Shown one piece after another: positions 24,501 to 33,600 of a stretch of DNA of 42,903 nt. The notes beneath the pieces were generated by a model, which was not told the DNA's origin, made no database searches, and worked only from the letters and a program-made list of their open reading frames with translations. Positions within the stretch are counted from its first letter, which is position 1, and the number at the start of each line of letters is the position of its first letter. The translations under genes were made by a program, and so were the position numbers. The stretch is from a virus, in the IMG/VR virus record IMGVR_UViG_3300030328_002664, positions 1 to 42,903 of that record; one strand, given 5' to 3'.

Positions 24501-26375
24501 CCTGATTCAGTTGAATTAATAGGTGGTATTAGAGATGTTTTTCCTGATATATCTTATGACGGAAGTCCTGGTAGTCCTGCCGCTGCTGATAAAATAAATA
24601 ATAATGCTATTTTTGATGTAGAACAAAAACCAATGATAGCAAAAATAAGTGTACAAAAAGCTATAGGAGTTCCTCAAGGAGATTTTAACACAACAGCTGT
24701 TGGTTCTGAATATCCTAACGTTATGTCTTTATCTGTTTATGAAACTTCACCAACAGTTTCTAATCTTGATTTATTTTGGGAAAGCTCTACAACAGGTTTA
24801 ATCTCAGATATAAACGAAGCAGTAGTAGGATCAGGAACAGCTATAACAGGATTAAGTACTTTTAATTGGGAATACAATGAAGGAGATTGCGCGGGATCTG
24901 ATATAACAACAGCTTTTTTCGCACAAACACCTCAAGGTAACGATGTAAGCACTACAGCTATATTATCATCTGTTTATTCTTATGACAATGTATCTTTTCA
25001 GCTAGATACAAGTGTTAATAGGAATAATGAATTTCAGATAGTAGCTGCCGGTGGTGGTGCGTGGAAGTTACAAAACACAGCTACAAATGCTTGTTTAACT
25101 GGTTTTGAATGGTTGCAAAAATATCAATTTAACATACAATTTACCCAAGCTGACGGAACAATTTCTAATCAAAGTTTTACTAGGACTTTAGCAAATGATC
25201 CACCTATTATAAGTCTAGCAAATGGTCCACAACCCAGTGCTACTGACGTTACTATTTTAAAATGGACAGGTACTGCTTTTAATGGAATAGGAAATGTAAA
25301 AGGATACAATGGTAGCTGTGATTCATGTGATAAATCTAAGGATTTAGTTTGGACAATACAAAGTTGTAGATGGCAAAGTGTTGTAACAGGTGCTTGGTAT
25401 GGTGAAATAACAGGTACTAACACCTCTGCTCCTTTAGCTTCTACAGATATTGCTACGTATTTTTACATAAAAGGACAAGCAGAGCAAAATGCGTCTACTT
25501 GTGCTGGAGGTAGTCCAGAAAATTATTATGGTTTATGGTTAGAAAGAAAAGCAGATGTAAGTGGTAGTATAGGAACTTTACAAGGTGATTTCTTTTCATC
25601 TACACTACATGAGGTTGTTGTTCAATTAAGTGATACAAATGGAACTAGTGCTTCTGAAACATTAGCTATTCAATTTACCCCTTCAGCAGTAACATACACA
25701 GGGGTTAGAGCTAACTATTACACGGCATCTACAAACGCAAGTGATCCAAATTATATAAATCCACTTAATCATTGGTTAAGTGTACCACCTATGTTACCAG
25801 GTTGTTTAACTTCATCCTCATCAGCAACTTTACCAATATGGGTAGGAGGTATACAAAACTGGACAACTAATAAAGTATACATATATATGAAAGTAGAGGG
25901 TACTGTTTTGCCTGCTCAAGCATTTGCATTAAATGCATCTTTTGGAGGATACAATACAGATTCAACTTCAGCAATGAAAGCTCCAGCTTATGGAGATGGG
26001 ACAAATGGTTTTGGAGGCCCAACAAATGGACCAGCCACAGTGTCTTATGATACTACAGGAATAGTTTATTCTTTAGTAGGTTCTTTAGAAGCGTTTACTC
26101 CAAGCGCAGCTGCTACAAACGCTGGTGTTGTACCAGGTGATAACGCGTCTGCTGCTTTTGGAGCTAGTCAAGACTTTAAAGATTCCGCGTGGATAAACTG
26201 CAAACTTGAATGGACGCTTTGTAATTCTTGCTCTGCGGGTGCTAAAGTAAGTTTGGTTTATGATTTAGTAGGAAATCCTACGCCAGTTAGTCCACAAGCT
26301 GTAACAGGAGCTTCAGGTGTTCCACCATTTCACACTAGTGTTTGGTATAAAACAAGTGGCTGGCCAGGAGCATAG
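21558..26375 (+). CDS. Tail nozzle/stabilisation protein with FISUMP domain
   Basis: 1605 residues. The N-terminus (SKMNKDLDDRLVPNNEYRDA, then GNEKVI) and the segment GDPEFIKDKFVRFSYRFKF at about 394-412 are the kind seen in tail stabilisation/nozzle proteins of Bacteroidota podoviruses. Between them, residues about 203-384 form an apparent Fib_succ_major (FISUMP) domain. Visible steps are VITIGSYTWATDNLDVTRYRNGD (203-225), YQKLYNRHAVTDSRNLAPYGY, GTPSGQRKA, ARYWIADA and QGYAVRV. This fold is C-type-lectin-like and suits ligand binding. The rest is beta-rich, with a Cys-containing C-terminal third (CDSCDK, CNSCSAG). It probably works with the 445-residue protein that follows as one tail assembly. 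Confidence 0.7.
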   Translation: MAENKNSFIKSKMNKDLDDRLVPNNEYRDAQNIAVSRSEDQDVGALEAVLGNEKVIDSSDGTQCIGTYIDDASGYIYYFMTDNTESATLLSTSTKKCKILRWQPSSNTSTAQTLVSGVFLNFSTTSRVTGINLLENLLFWTDNRNQPRVINVVTASLNSSYYDSETSVTVCKFAPYLAPDLIDLRSISDLKPSTMSDAENLPVITIGSYTWATDNLDVTRYRNGDLIPQAESYTDWVAYDSSSTGCWCYYENQLSNGVVYQKLYNRHAVTDSRNLAPYGYTLATEAMFTNLKTETATGTPGNIKSTDLWSTTSSASNNTKGFDGTPSGQRKATAANNDFDNLTTEARYWIADANKYFLIEDNANAPTIVTNSGTKQGYAVRVTQNAGFKGWQGDPEFIKDKFVRFSYRFKFADGEYSIIAPFTQECFIPQQEGWFLNDDEDDAMRSTIIKFMQNSINNIVLNIQLPSLDIVSDYQVSDIDIIYKESDSLAYKILQSIEVTPQFITNLNKTNIYQYTYQSTIPFKTLPTDETTRVYDKVPVRALTQEIAGNRVMYGNFIQGYNAPLGLDYAVASGDRTAQNAEEYPQHSVKQNRNYQVGIILADKWGRQTDVILSSKDNVLVAGGEPVEGSNYFTTYRYAENAELTKAWTGENLNITFDSVINVNGDSSALYAQPSMYTIGSSSAPTYASPWAGFLNYSVQEQNTVAGQVCYAWTNMLVGTVASGNTLKLYTNDGTGWVEVTLPFTASTNGSGQLQTCFNSGASLSVSGLKIKLEYLFEGTTNEAGKYRYQLDYLKLDADTTASIANTTALFGVGRSLRGKYVDYTEVKTFAQVGTTDVFNIYTDDEISDNYMFQGDTDPASNPTTRTEPKTDKQVSNFTYNINVNGFYSYRVVVKQQQQEFYNVYLPGIVSGYPIQGNTTEIGSTAFCVLVHDNINKVPRQLTEISNQDVQFNSDLTWFGRVTNNTATAAGNNAQFFPNTTPDSVELIGGIRDVFPDISYDGSPGSPAAADKINNNAIFDVEQKPMIAKISVQKAIGVPQGDFNTTAVGSEYPNVMSLSVYETSPTVSNLDLFWESSTTGLISDINEAVVGSGTAITGLSTFNWEYNEGDCAGSDITTAFFAQTPQGNDVSTTAILSSVYSYDNVSFQLDTSVNRNNEFQIVAAGGGAWKLQNTATNACLTGFEWLQKYQFNIQFTQADGTISNQSFTRTLANDPPIISLANGPQPSATDVTILKWTGTAFNGIGNVKGYNGSCDSCDKSKDLVWTIQSCRWQSVVTGAWYGEITGTNTSAPLASTDIATYFYIKGQAEQNASTCAGGSPENYYGLWLERKADVSGSIGTLQGDFFSSTLHEVVVQLSDTNGTSASETLAIQFTPSAVTYTGVRANYYTASTNASDPNYINPLNHWLSVPPMLPGCLTSSSSATLPIWVGGIQNWTTNKVYIYMKVEGTVLPAQAFALNASFGGYNTDSTSAMKAPAYGDGTNGFGGPTNGPATVSYDTTGIVYSLVGSLEAFTPSAAATNAGVVPGDNASAAFGASQDFKDSAWINCKLEWTLCNSCSAGAKVSLVYDLVGNPTPVSPQAVTGASGVPPFHTSVWYKTSGWPGA

Positions 26376-26407
26376 TAAAATATTAAATAAATAAGTGATT
26401 ATAATAG

Positions 26408-27745
26408 ATGGCAACGACACTACAGATAAAATACTATAATACCTATATTTTAAAGAAGATAAACCAAACATGGAATGCTTCTACTGGTAATATGGATAGA
26501 ACAAATGCTCAATATGATTGGTATGTTGAAGAATCAAGAATAAAAGGTGATTTCAATGGTAAGTTTTCTGGTATTGCTCCTAGAGCTTATTTAGCTACTG
26601 AGAATAAATATCAAGAATCATTTGGTAATAGTATTATATATTCTGGAATTTTTAATTCTAGAACAGATGTTAATGAAACAAATCAATTTTCAGTTGCTAA
26701 TGAGATAACAAGAACTGTAGATCCTTCTAAAGGAACTATACAATTACTATATGCTGAAGATACTAATTTAATAATATTCCAAGAATATAAAGTTAATAGA
26801 GCTTTAATAGATAAAGATGCTATTTATACAGCTGAAGGTCAACCCATAACTACAAGTAGTAATTTAGTTATAGGTCAAGTACAATCTTACGCGGGTGAAT
26901 TTGGTATTGCTACAAATCCTGAATCATTTGCTGTGTATGGTTATAGAAAATATTTTACTGATGCTAATAAAAGTGCGGTAATGAGATTATCTCAAGATGG
27001 TTTAACAGAGATATCTAGTTATGGAATGTATGATTATTTTAGAGATAACCTAAGTTTAAGTAACATGGGTGAAATAGGTAGATTAGTAGGTGGTTGGGAT
27101 ATACATAGTAAACAATATGTGTTATCAATTCAACCATCTGTAGGGAAAGATAGTGGCGCAAGAGCTGTTACTCTTTCTTTTGATGAAAAAACTAGAGGTT
27201 GGACTAGCTTCTATAGTTATATTCCAGCTTACACTTTTAGTGTGGATAATAGGTTTTATAGTTTTGATTTAACAGGGGATTTATATCAACATTATTCAGA
27301 GAATATAGATAGAGCTGCTTTTTATGGATCAAAAAATATATCCACTGTTACCACAATATTTAATGCTCAACCATCTATGAGTAAAACATTTAAAACAGTT
27401 AATTATGAAGGTGATGGTAATTGGGCTTTAAGTTCTTTTGTAACATACTTAACTAATACGTCAGATACAGCTCATTCAATAGATGTTTATACAGTTCCTA
27501 CTACTTTAGCAAACATGGAAAGTGCATTGCTACAAAATACTTTTAAAGCAAAAGAAAATAAATATTTTGCTAATTTATTAAACACTAGTCCAGTGAATCA
27601 AGGAGAGGTTATTTATGGAGCTGATATATCTGGAGTAAAAGGATTTTATGGTATAGCCACGTTTAGTGCTACTAATGAAGCTGGCGCAAGTCAAACAAAC
27701 GAATTATTTGCAGTATCTACAGAATATGTGCAATCATCATATTAA
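26408..27745 (+). CDS. Tail nozzle/stabilisation protein, second part
   Basis: 445 residues, all-beta. It carries repeats of the kind seen in beta-propeller tail tubes (TIQLLYAEDTNLIIFQEYKV, YRKYFTDANKSAVMRLSQDG followed by LTEISSYGMYDYFRDNL, KTRGWTSFYSYIP). The RLSxDGLTEIS.YGM motif is one I associate with the C-terminal portion of nozzle/stabilisation proteins in related podoviruses. With the preceding 1605-residue protein it would cover the complete nozzle in two polypeptides. No signal peptide, and no in-frame link to the upstream gene (32-base gap with a stop). Confidence 0.65.
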   Translation: MATTLQIKYYNTYILKKINQTWNASTGNMDRTNAQYDWYVEESRIKGDFNGKFSGIAPRAYLATENKYQESFGNSIIYSGIFNSRTDVNETNQFSVANEITRTVDPSKGTIQLLYAEDTNLIIFQEYKVNRALIDKDAIYTAEGQPITTSSNLVIGQVQSYAGEFGIATNPESFAVYGYRKYFTDANKSAVMRLSQDGLTEISSYGMYDYFRDNLSLSNMGEIGRLVGGWDIHSKQYVLSIQPSVGKDSGARAVTLSFDEKTRGWTSFYSYIPAYTFSVDNRFYSFDLTGDLYQHYSENIDRAAFYGSKNISTVTTIFNAQPSMSKTFKTVNYEGDGNWALSSFVTYLTNTSDTAHSIDVYTVPTTLANMESALLQNTFKAKENKYFANLLNTSPVNQGEVIYGADISGVKGFYGIATFSATNEAGASQTNELFAVSTEYVQSSY

Positions 27746-27750
27746 ATTAA

Positions 27751-28140
27751 ATGATAATAAAAAAATTTAAAACCAATAGTGATAATGAAATTATTAATTG
27801 GTGGAAAGATTGGGGTTTAAAAATCCCTGATCAAGAATGTCTACCTAAGAAGGGTTATGTTATTATTAACAAAAACATTAAAGTAGCAGCTGGTTATTTA
27901 TATTACACCAACGCTAAAATAGCTTATGTTGATTTTGTTATTTCTAATATAAAGTATAGAGAAAAAGATAGAAACACTTTAATAACAAAGCTAATTGATC
28001 ATATGGTTCAAAAAGCTTTAAGTAAAGGTTGTAAATTTGTATGGGCTACTACAGCTAATACAAGTATAGTAGACAAGGTTAAGAAATTAAACTACAAAGT
28101 ATTAGATAAAAAACACAACATAATATATAAATATTCATAA
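27751..28140 (+). CDS. GNAT-like acetyltransferase
   Basis: 129 residues. The pattern of the GNAT fold is visible: strands KGYVIINKNIKVAAGYLYYT and AKIAYVDFVISN, then a basic turn and helix (YREKDRNTLITKLIDHMVQ) in the place of the acetyl-CoA loop. A strand (KFVWATTAN) and a final helix-strand (IVDKVKKLNYKVLDKKHNIIYKY) complete it. The canonical Q/RxxGxG/A loop is not conserved (KYREKDR), so cofactor use is uncertain. It sits between the nozzle and the internal virion proteins, a place where podoviruses often carry a small acetyltransferase. Confidence 0.6.
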   Translation: MIIKKFKTNSDNEIINWWKDWGLKIPDQECLPKKGYVIINKNIKVAAGYLYYTNAKIAYVDFVISNIKYREKDRNTLITKLIDHMVQKALSKGCKFVWATTANTSIVDKVKKLNYKVLDKKHNIIYKYS

Positions 28141-28142
28141 AT

Positions 28143-28814
28143 ATGGGAGCAGCATCAGGAGTAATCAGCGGGGCAGTTGGCTTGCTTGGAGCAGGAGCCG
28201 CGCAGCGAAGAGCCGCAGACGATAGACGAAGGGCTGAACAAGAAACTAACCGTCTTAAAGGCGAGTTAAACACACTAGAAAACTCAAGACAACCTATTAT
28301 AAATCCGTACGAAAACGTAACAGATACTAGCGGTGAACTATCAAACACATATGCTAATTTAGGTGTAGCGACAGAAGCTGCTAAATTTCAAGCGGAACAA
28401 GCTGATATTTCTTTAGCTAATACCCTAGATACATTAAGAGCAACTGGAGCTAGCGCAGGTGGTGCTACAGCTTTAGCCCAAGCAGCATTGCAAAGTAAAA
28501 AACAAGTATCTGCTAGTATACAATTACAAGAAGCTCAAAATCAAAAACTATATGCTCAAGGAGAAGAAAGATTAAACCAAGCTAAAATGCAAGAAGAACA
28601 AAGACTTCAATCAGCTGATGTTATGGGTAAACAATTTATGTTTGGAGCACAAGAACAAAGAGAAGTAGCTAAACTTAATAGAACCGCAAGTATGTTAGAT
28701 AATGCAAATCAAGATTTAAGAGCTGCTAGAACCGCTGAAGCAGGTGCAGAAGCTCAAATGTATAGTTCATTGGGTGAAGTAGTTGGTGGTATAGGAGGTT
28801 TAATAGGAGGTTAA
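28143..28814 (+). CDS. Putative internal virion (ejection) protein, small
   Basis: 223 residues with a Gly/Ala-rich hydrophobic N-terminus (ASGVISGAVGLLGAGAA) and a similar C-terminus (SSLGEVVGGIGGLIGG). Between them lies an Ala/Gln/Glu-rich coiled coil. This membrane-active-ends-plus-coil plan resembles T7 gp14-like ejection proteins that line the trans-envelope channel. The first 130 bases are noticeably richer in GC than the surroundings. The call is by architecture and by position before two larger internal proteins. Confidence 0.6.
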   Translation: MGAASGVISGAVGLLGAGAAQRRAADDRRRAEQETNRLKGELNTLENSRQPIINPYENVTDTSGELSNTYANLGVATEAAKFQAEQADISLANTLDTLRATGASAGGATALAQAALQSKKQVSASIQLQEAQNQKLYAQGEERLNQAKMQEEQRLQSADVMGKQFMFGAQEQREVAKLNRTASMLDNANQDLRAARTAEAGAEAQMYSSLGEVVGGIGGLIGG

Positions 28815-28824
28815 AAATAAAATT

Positions 28825-30612
28825 ATGGCAACAAAACAATCATCAAGTTATCCCTTACCAGGAGTTAGTTTACCTAATGTAAACTACAGTCAATATTCTA
28901 ATCCACAAAGAGGAAGAACAGTACCTCCAGCCGCTGCTATGGTAAGCGTATTACAAACAGGTAGCAAACTACGTCAAGATCAAGAAGCTGCAAGAAAAGC
29001 AGAAGAAGCTAGAAAAGAAAAAGAATATAAAGCTGTTATAGAAAATATGCAGAGAGTTCAAACCAATGCTGATCTATGGAATCTAGAGCAAATGAGTAAT
29101 ATGCAAACTCTTCCTCAAACTTCTGCTATTCAAGATCAATTACAAAACACTTTACAAGGTAGATTAGATACAGCTACACAAGCTCAAGTTTATTTAAAAA
29201 CTCAATTTGGAGATAAAGAAAAAAGAAAGTCTGCCCAAAAAGCTATTAATGATTATTATGATTTATTATCTCTTACTAAAAATACAGTAACTAATTTTAC
29301 AGCATTAGGTTCTTATTGGAAAGAAAAAGCTCCAACTATTGGAAGTGCTATTACTATTATAGGAAATGATGAAAATGAAATAGCTAACAACCAATATTTT
29401 GTTAATGCTTTGGGAGGAGTTTATGATGATGCTGAATTTGAAATGGTTTATGATGAAGAAAATAATGATATAATGATAAAGGTTTCTGGATACGAACATG
29501 ATTTAGTAGACGGAAAAATGGTTCAAGGAGAATATAGAGAAAAAATAATGAGTGCTAGAGCATTTAATGCTAGAACTGGTGAAGGAAAAGATTTTGGTTT
29601 TGTTTCAAATGTTCCTCAAATTGTTAATGAAACAATTAAAAAACTATATCCTAAAATAAAAACTCCTGAAGGAGATGGTTTAGGTATATTAAATGATAAA
29701 GGGGTTATATCTGATAAATACTGGATAGGTGAAGAAGTTGTAACTGGAAATTTAAATAAAGGTTACACAACAGCTGCTATAAGAAAACAATTAAACTTAG
29801 ATTTATTAAGGAAAGATATGGCTGGTCTTTTAAAACAGAAAATAGGTGGTGTTGTTTCTACTGGACCCCAGCAAACAGCTAATTTTTGGAATATAGATTT
29901 AAAAAAGTTAAATCAAGGATTTGAAAATTCTTATCAAGAAATATTGCCAGATAGCTTAGCTATGGAAACAGCATTGTTTGATAGCGTGATTGAGAGTTTA
30001 ACTAGTTATGATGGGATAACTCAAGATGAAAATGGTAATATATTTATGGAAAGTAATAAATCTATTAACAAACCAAGTAAAGGTACTCCAGAGAAAACTC
30101 CAGAGAGCTATAGAGTTGAGACAGTACAAGACATTGTTTTATTAGGAGGCGTAAACCCATTAGATGCAACAAAGTCAGTTGTTAAGAAAATGGCTAATAG
30201 AGAGATTTACACAAAAGAAGAAATATATGATATTTGGTTAGATTCTCTTCCAGCAGAAGAATTAGATACAGCAGTACCAACAAATAGAGAGTATTATGAA
30301 AAGTACGATAAGGATCCAAGAGTAGCGTTTAACAAATATACAAAAACCGGTGAATTATTTGAAATTAAAAACGGTACAGTTAGTTCCGTAGGTGATTATG
30401 ATTTTAATAGCGCAGAAGATAGACTTAACTATATATTAAACACGTTACCATCTACTGAAAGATCACTTATAAATAATAAGAGTAAATTAAGAAAATTAGC
30501 TTGGGCTACAGATTGGAAAGCTAGTAATAAAAAGAATGAAGGAGAAACTTTAAATGAGTACGTAGAGCGAATGAAAAAAGCTTATAAAAAAGAATTCAAA
30601 AAGAATTATTAA
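28825..30612 (+). CDS. Putative internal virion protein, medium
   Basis: 595 residues. A Pro/Ser-rich start (YPLPGVSLPNVNYSQYSNPQ) leads into a long charged helix (SKLRQDQEAARKAEEARKEK) and a mostly helical body with an acidic central patch (VYDDAEFEMVYDEENNDI). Hydrophilic, no membrane helix. Placed between the gp14-like and giant gp16-like proteins, it has the position and character of T7 gp15-like ejection proteins. No sequence match is claimed. Confidence 0.5.
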   Translation: MATKQSSSYPLPGVSLPNVNYSQYSNPQRGRTVPPAAAMVSVLQTGSKLRQDQEAARKAEEARKEKEYKAVIENMQRVQTNADLWNLEQMSNMQTLPQTSAIQDQLQNTLQGRLDTATQAQVYLKTQFGDKEKRKSAQKAINDYYDLLSLTKNTVTNFTALGSYWKEKAPTIGSAITIIGNDENEIANNQYFVNALGGVYDDAEFEMVYDEENNDIMIKVSGYEHDLVDGKMVQGEYREKIMSARAFNARTGEGKDFGFVSNVPQIVNETIKKLYPKIKTPEGDGLGILNDKGVISDKYWIGEEVVTGNLNKGYTTAAIRKQLNLDLLRKDMAGLLKQKIGGVVSTGPQQTANFWNIDLKKLNQGFENSYQEILPDSLAMETALFDSVIESLTSYDGITQDENGNIFMESNKSINKPSKGTPEKTPESYRVETVQDIVLLGGVNPLDATKSVVKKMANREIYTKEEIYDIWLDSLPAEELDTAVPTNREYYEKYDKDPRVAFNKYTKTGELFEIKNGTVSSVGDYDFNSAEDRLNYILNTLPSTERSLINNKSKLRKLAWATDWKASNKKNEGETLNEYVERMKKAYKKEFKKNY

Positions 30613-30615
30613 AAC

Positions 30616-33600
30616 ATGGAAGAACTAGAGATCTATCAATTACCTGATGGACAAAGGGTTGACATAACTAATTGGCCTGATGACTATAAGTTTATTTGGT
30701 TAGCAGAAAATTCCGAAGCAGAAGCAGTAGAACCTAAGGGTGATGAAATAGCTTTAGATACTAGTATTTTTAGTCAGTATATTTCACCAAAATCACAAGC
30801 TGGACCAGATATGTATGGCCCATCTTTACCTCAAGGTTATCAAGATTTTGATTTAACTGAAATGACAAATCAACTTTTTAGTAGAGAAATTGAGAAATAT
30901 GATAGAAAAATGGGTGGGTTTGATTCAGACGAAAAATTTGATACTAAACTTAATTTATCTTTAGAAGATCTTAAAAGAGAAGATGTTAAAGACGCGGTTC
31001 TTAGAAATTATATTGATTTACAAAAAAATATTCGAGGAGAATTTGATGAAAGAATTCCTGGACTAGAAGGAGAATTAGCTAGCGGTATTGATAGTTATAG
31101 CCAAGAAGATAGAGATAATGCTGTGTACGGTAAAATTGATAGACAAACCTTTATTAATCAACCTAGTATTAAATTAGCTTTGGAAGAAGGTATGATTACA
31201 ATTGGTGATTTACAAAATGGTATGTATCCTGGTTATACGGCATGGCCAAAAAATGCTAGTAAAGAAATATCTGGTATGTCAGGTATTACAACACCTGAAG
31301 GATATGAATTATCTAATGCTGAGGTTTATGAAATAATGTGGCAAACAGATATGCCATTTAATACAGATGTAGAAAGGTTAAAAAGAGAGTCAAGAAAAAA
31401 AGTTGATAGATTTGTATTAAAAACACCTGGTCAAATAGAATCTATTATTGATTTACAAAAACTAAACCAACCATATATATATGAAGAGTTTGCTGAAGAT
31501 GATGGGTTTATAGAAAGTTTCTTTAGTACTGACGCCTTATCTCAGGATCCCGATTTTAATATAAAAGATTTTAATGGTTTTCTAGCAAACAGAGGTCACA
31601 AGAAATATTTACAAGAACAACTAGCTAAAATAGAAAATGATAATAGTGACAATGCCTTAAAAGCTAGAGAACTTTTAAAACTACAAGGTTTAAATTTATA
31701 TTTAAACGAACAAATAAGTAGAGATTTATTACAGCAAAAACTAATGTGGGAAAAAGCTAATCCTACTAAAGACGCTGATACAGAGGGAATACAGTTTTAC
31801 ATGTCACCTAAAAATTTCAATCCAGATTTTATAAAAAATTGGATGAAAACAGAAACACCTTATGTATATAATCATTTAGAACAAAATCAATTAAGATTAG
31901 AAAAAGAATATCAAAAAGTTTTAAGTTCAGGAGGTAATGTTGAAACAGGTGAATTTTTAAATAAAATAGGTTCAAATGCTTGGGTAGGTTTTTGGCATGA
32001 CTTTACTACTCCACTTGCTACATACGCGATGGATGTTTTACCAGGTGAATACACTGATGAAATTGCAGAAAACTGGAGACGTAATACTTTAATTAATAAC
32101 TTTGAAAGAGGAGACCAATTAAGATACGCGTATAAAAGAGGTAAAATGTTAGAATTCCCAGAGTACGGAACAACATATTTAGTGAATGATGATGGAAGAA
32201 TATTTGATGATGGAAATAAAATAGAAGCTACATCTTTTTTAACACCACAACAAAGAAATAATATAGTTGAAAGAACAAGAAAAGAGGGTAGAACAGGTAG
32301 TTCATTTTCTAGTTCTGGTTTAGCCTTTGAATCATCTAGAGTTATTGGGGATTTATTTGGTCAAATAGCTTTAACTAGAGGTATAGGTAAAACAAAAGCT
32401 GCTCTTGGTAAATTTACTCGAGGGTTAGGAGTTTTAGGTCCAACTAAAAACTTTTTAAAATCACTACCTGTTAAAAGTCAGGTTGCTGATGCTATTATAG
32501 CTCAAGGAACAATTGGTTTTGTAAGAGGTTATGAAGATACTTTATTAGCTGCTAGATCTGCTGGTTTGCCAGATGATGAATCAAGAGAGTTAGCTGCTAA
32601 CGCTTCTGTTCAAACAGGTTTTTGGTATGCTATTACAGCACCTATTAGTCCTCAAACTAAAGCTCAAAATTTATTATTTGGAAAACCTGTTAAAGAGAAT
32701 ATTGACGTAGCTGTTCAAACTTATATGAAACAAGGCTGGAAAGGATGGAATGAGTTTTGGAAAACACAAGGTCAAAGATTTGGAACCAGAGAGGGTTTAA
32801 AAGAAACTGGAAAAGGTATTCTTAGAACAGGTGATATGATTCAGAGAGAAGGTTGGAAAGAACTTTTTCAAGAAAATATACAGCAAGCTGGTGAAACTCT
32901 AGCAATAGGAGCTGATATAAATAGACAAGCTGGTCAACAATTACTTAAATCAAATTACACTTTAGAAGATTTTATACACACTTCTGCATTATCTTTTACA
33001 GCTGGTGCATTTATGCCAGGGGCTGGAAAGATTGTAAACTCTTCAAACCAACAAATAAGAGAGTTTATGGGTTGGGATGCTGTTGATAGGTTTAACTCAC
33101 TAGCTTACATGGCTTACCATGAATCAGATTTAAAACAATTATTAGCAAGTCAAATTGATCAGGGTCTTTATACGCAAGAAGAAGTTGACAATTTACTTGG
33201 AGAAGTTGATCAATATAGAAATACGATAAATCATGTACCACCTAATATGTCAGCTAATGCTGCCTCTACAATACTAGGAGATATACAGCAGTTAAACAAA
33301 CTTGAAAACGATAAGAAAAAAGCACCAAAAGGTTTTACAGGCTTTGATGATGAAATTCAACAACTAAAAGATAGAATAAATAATACTTATTATGACGAGT
33401 TAACTAAAGCTCAAAGAAAAGGTATAATGGCAGCAGCTAAAGCTGGTGTTGCTGGTAAAACTATTTATAAAGATTTAAAATCTGAAGAAGAAGCTTTAGA
33501 ATATTTAAAAAATACGGTTAGTAGATTTGATAAAGAAAAGGGAAGAGACATGACTAACCAAGAATTTGAAAGGTATTTAAAAAATAGATTCTTTAAAGGT

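Noticed and set aside
21558-26375. Complete diversity-generating retroelement around the FISUMP domain
   Set aside because: No reverse transcriptase gene and no second copy of the domain sequence were noticed in the window; only the possible target domain is present.
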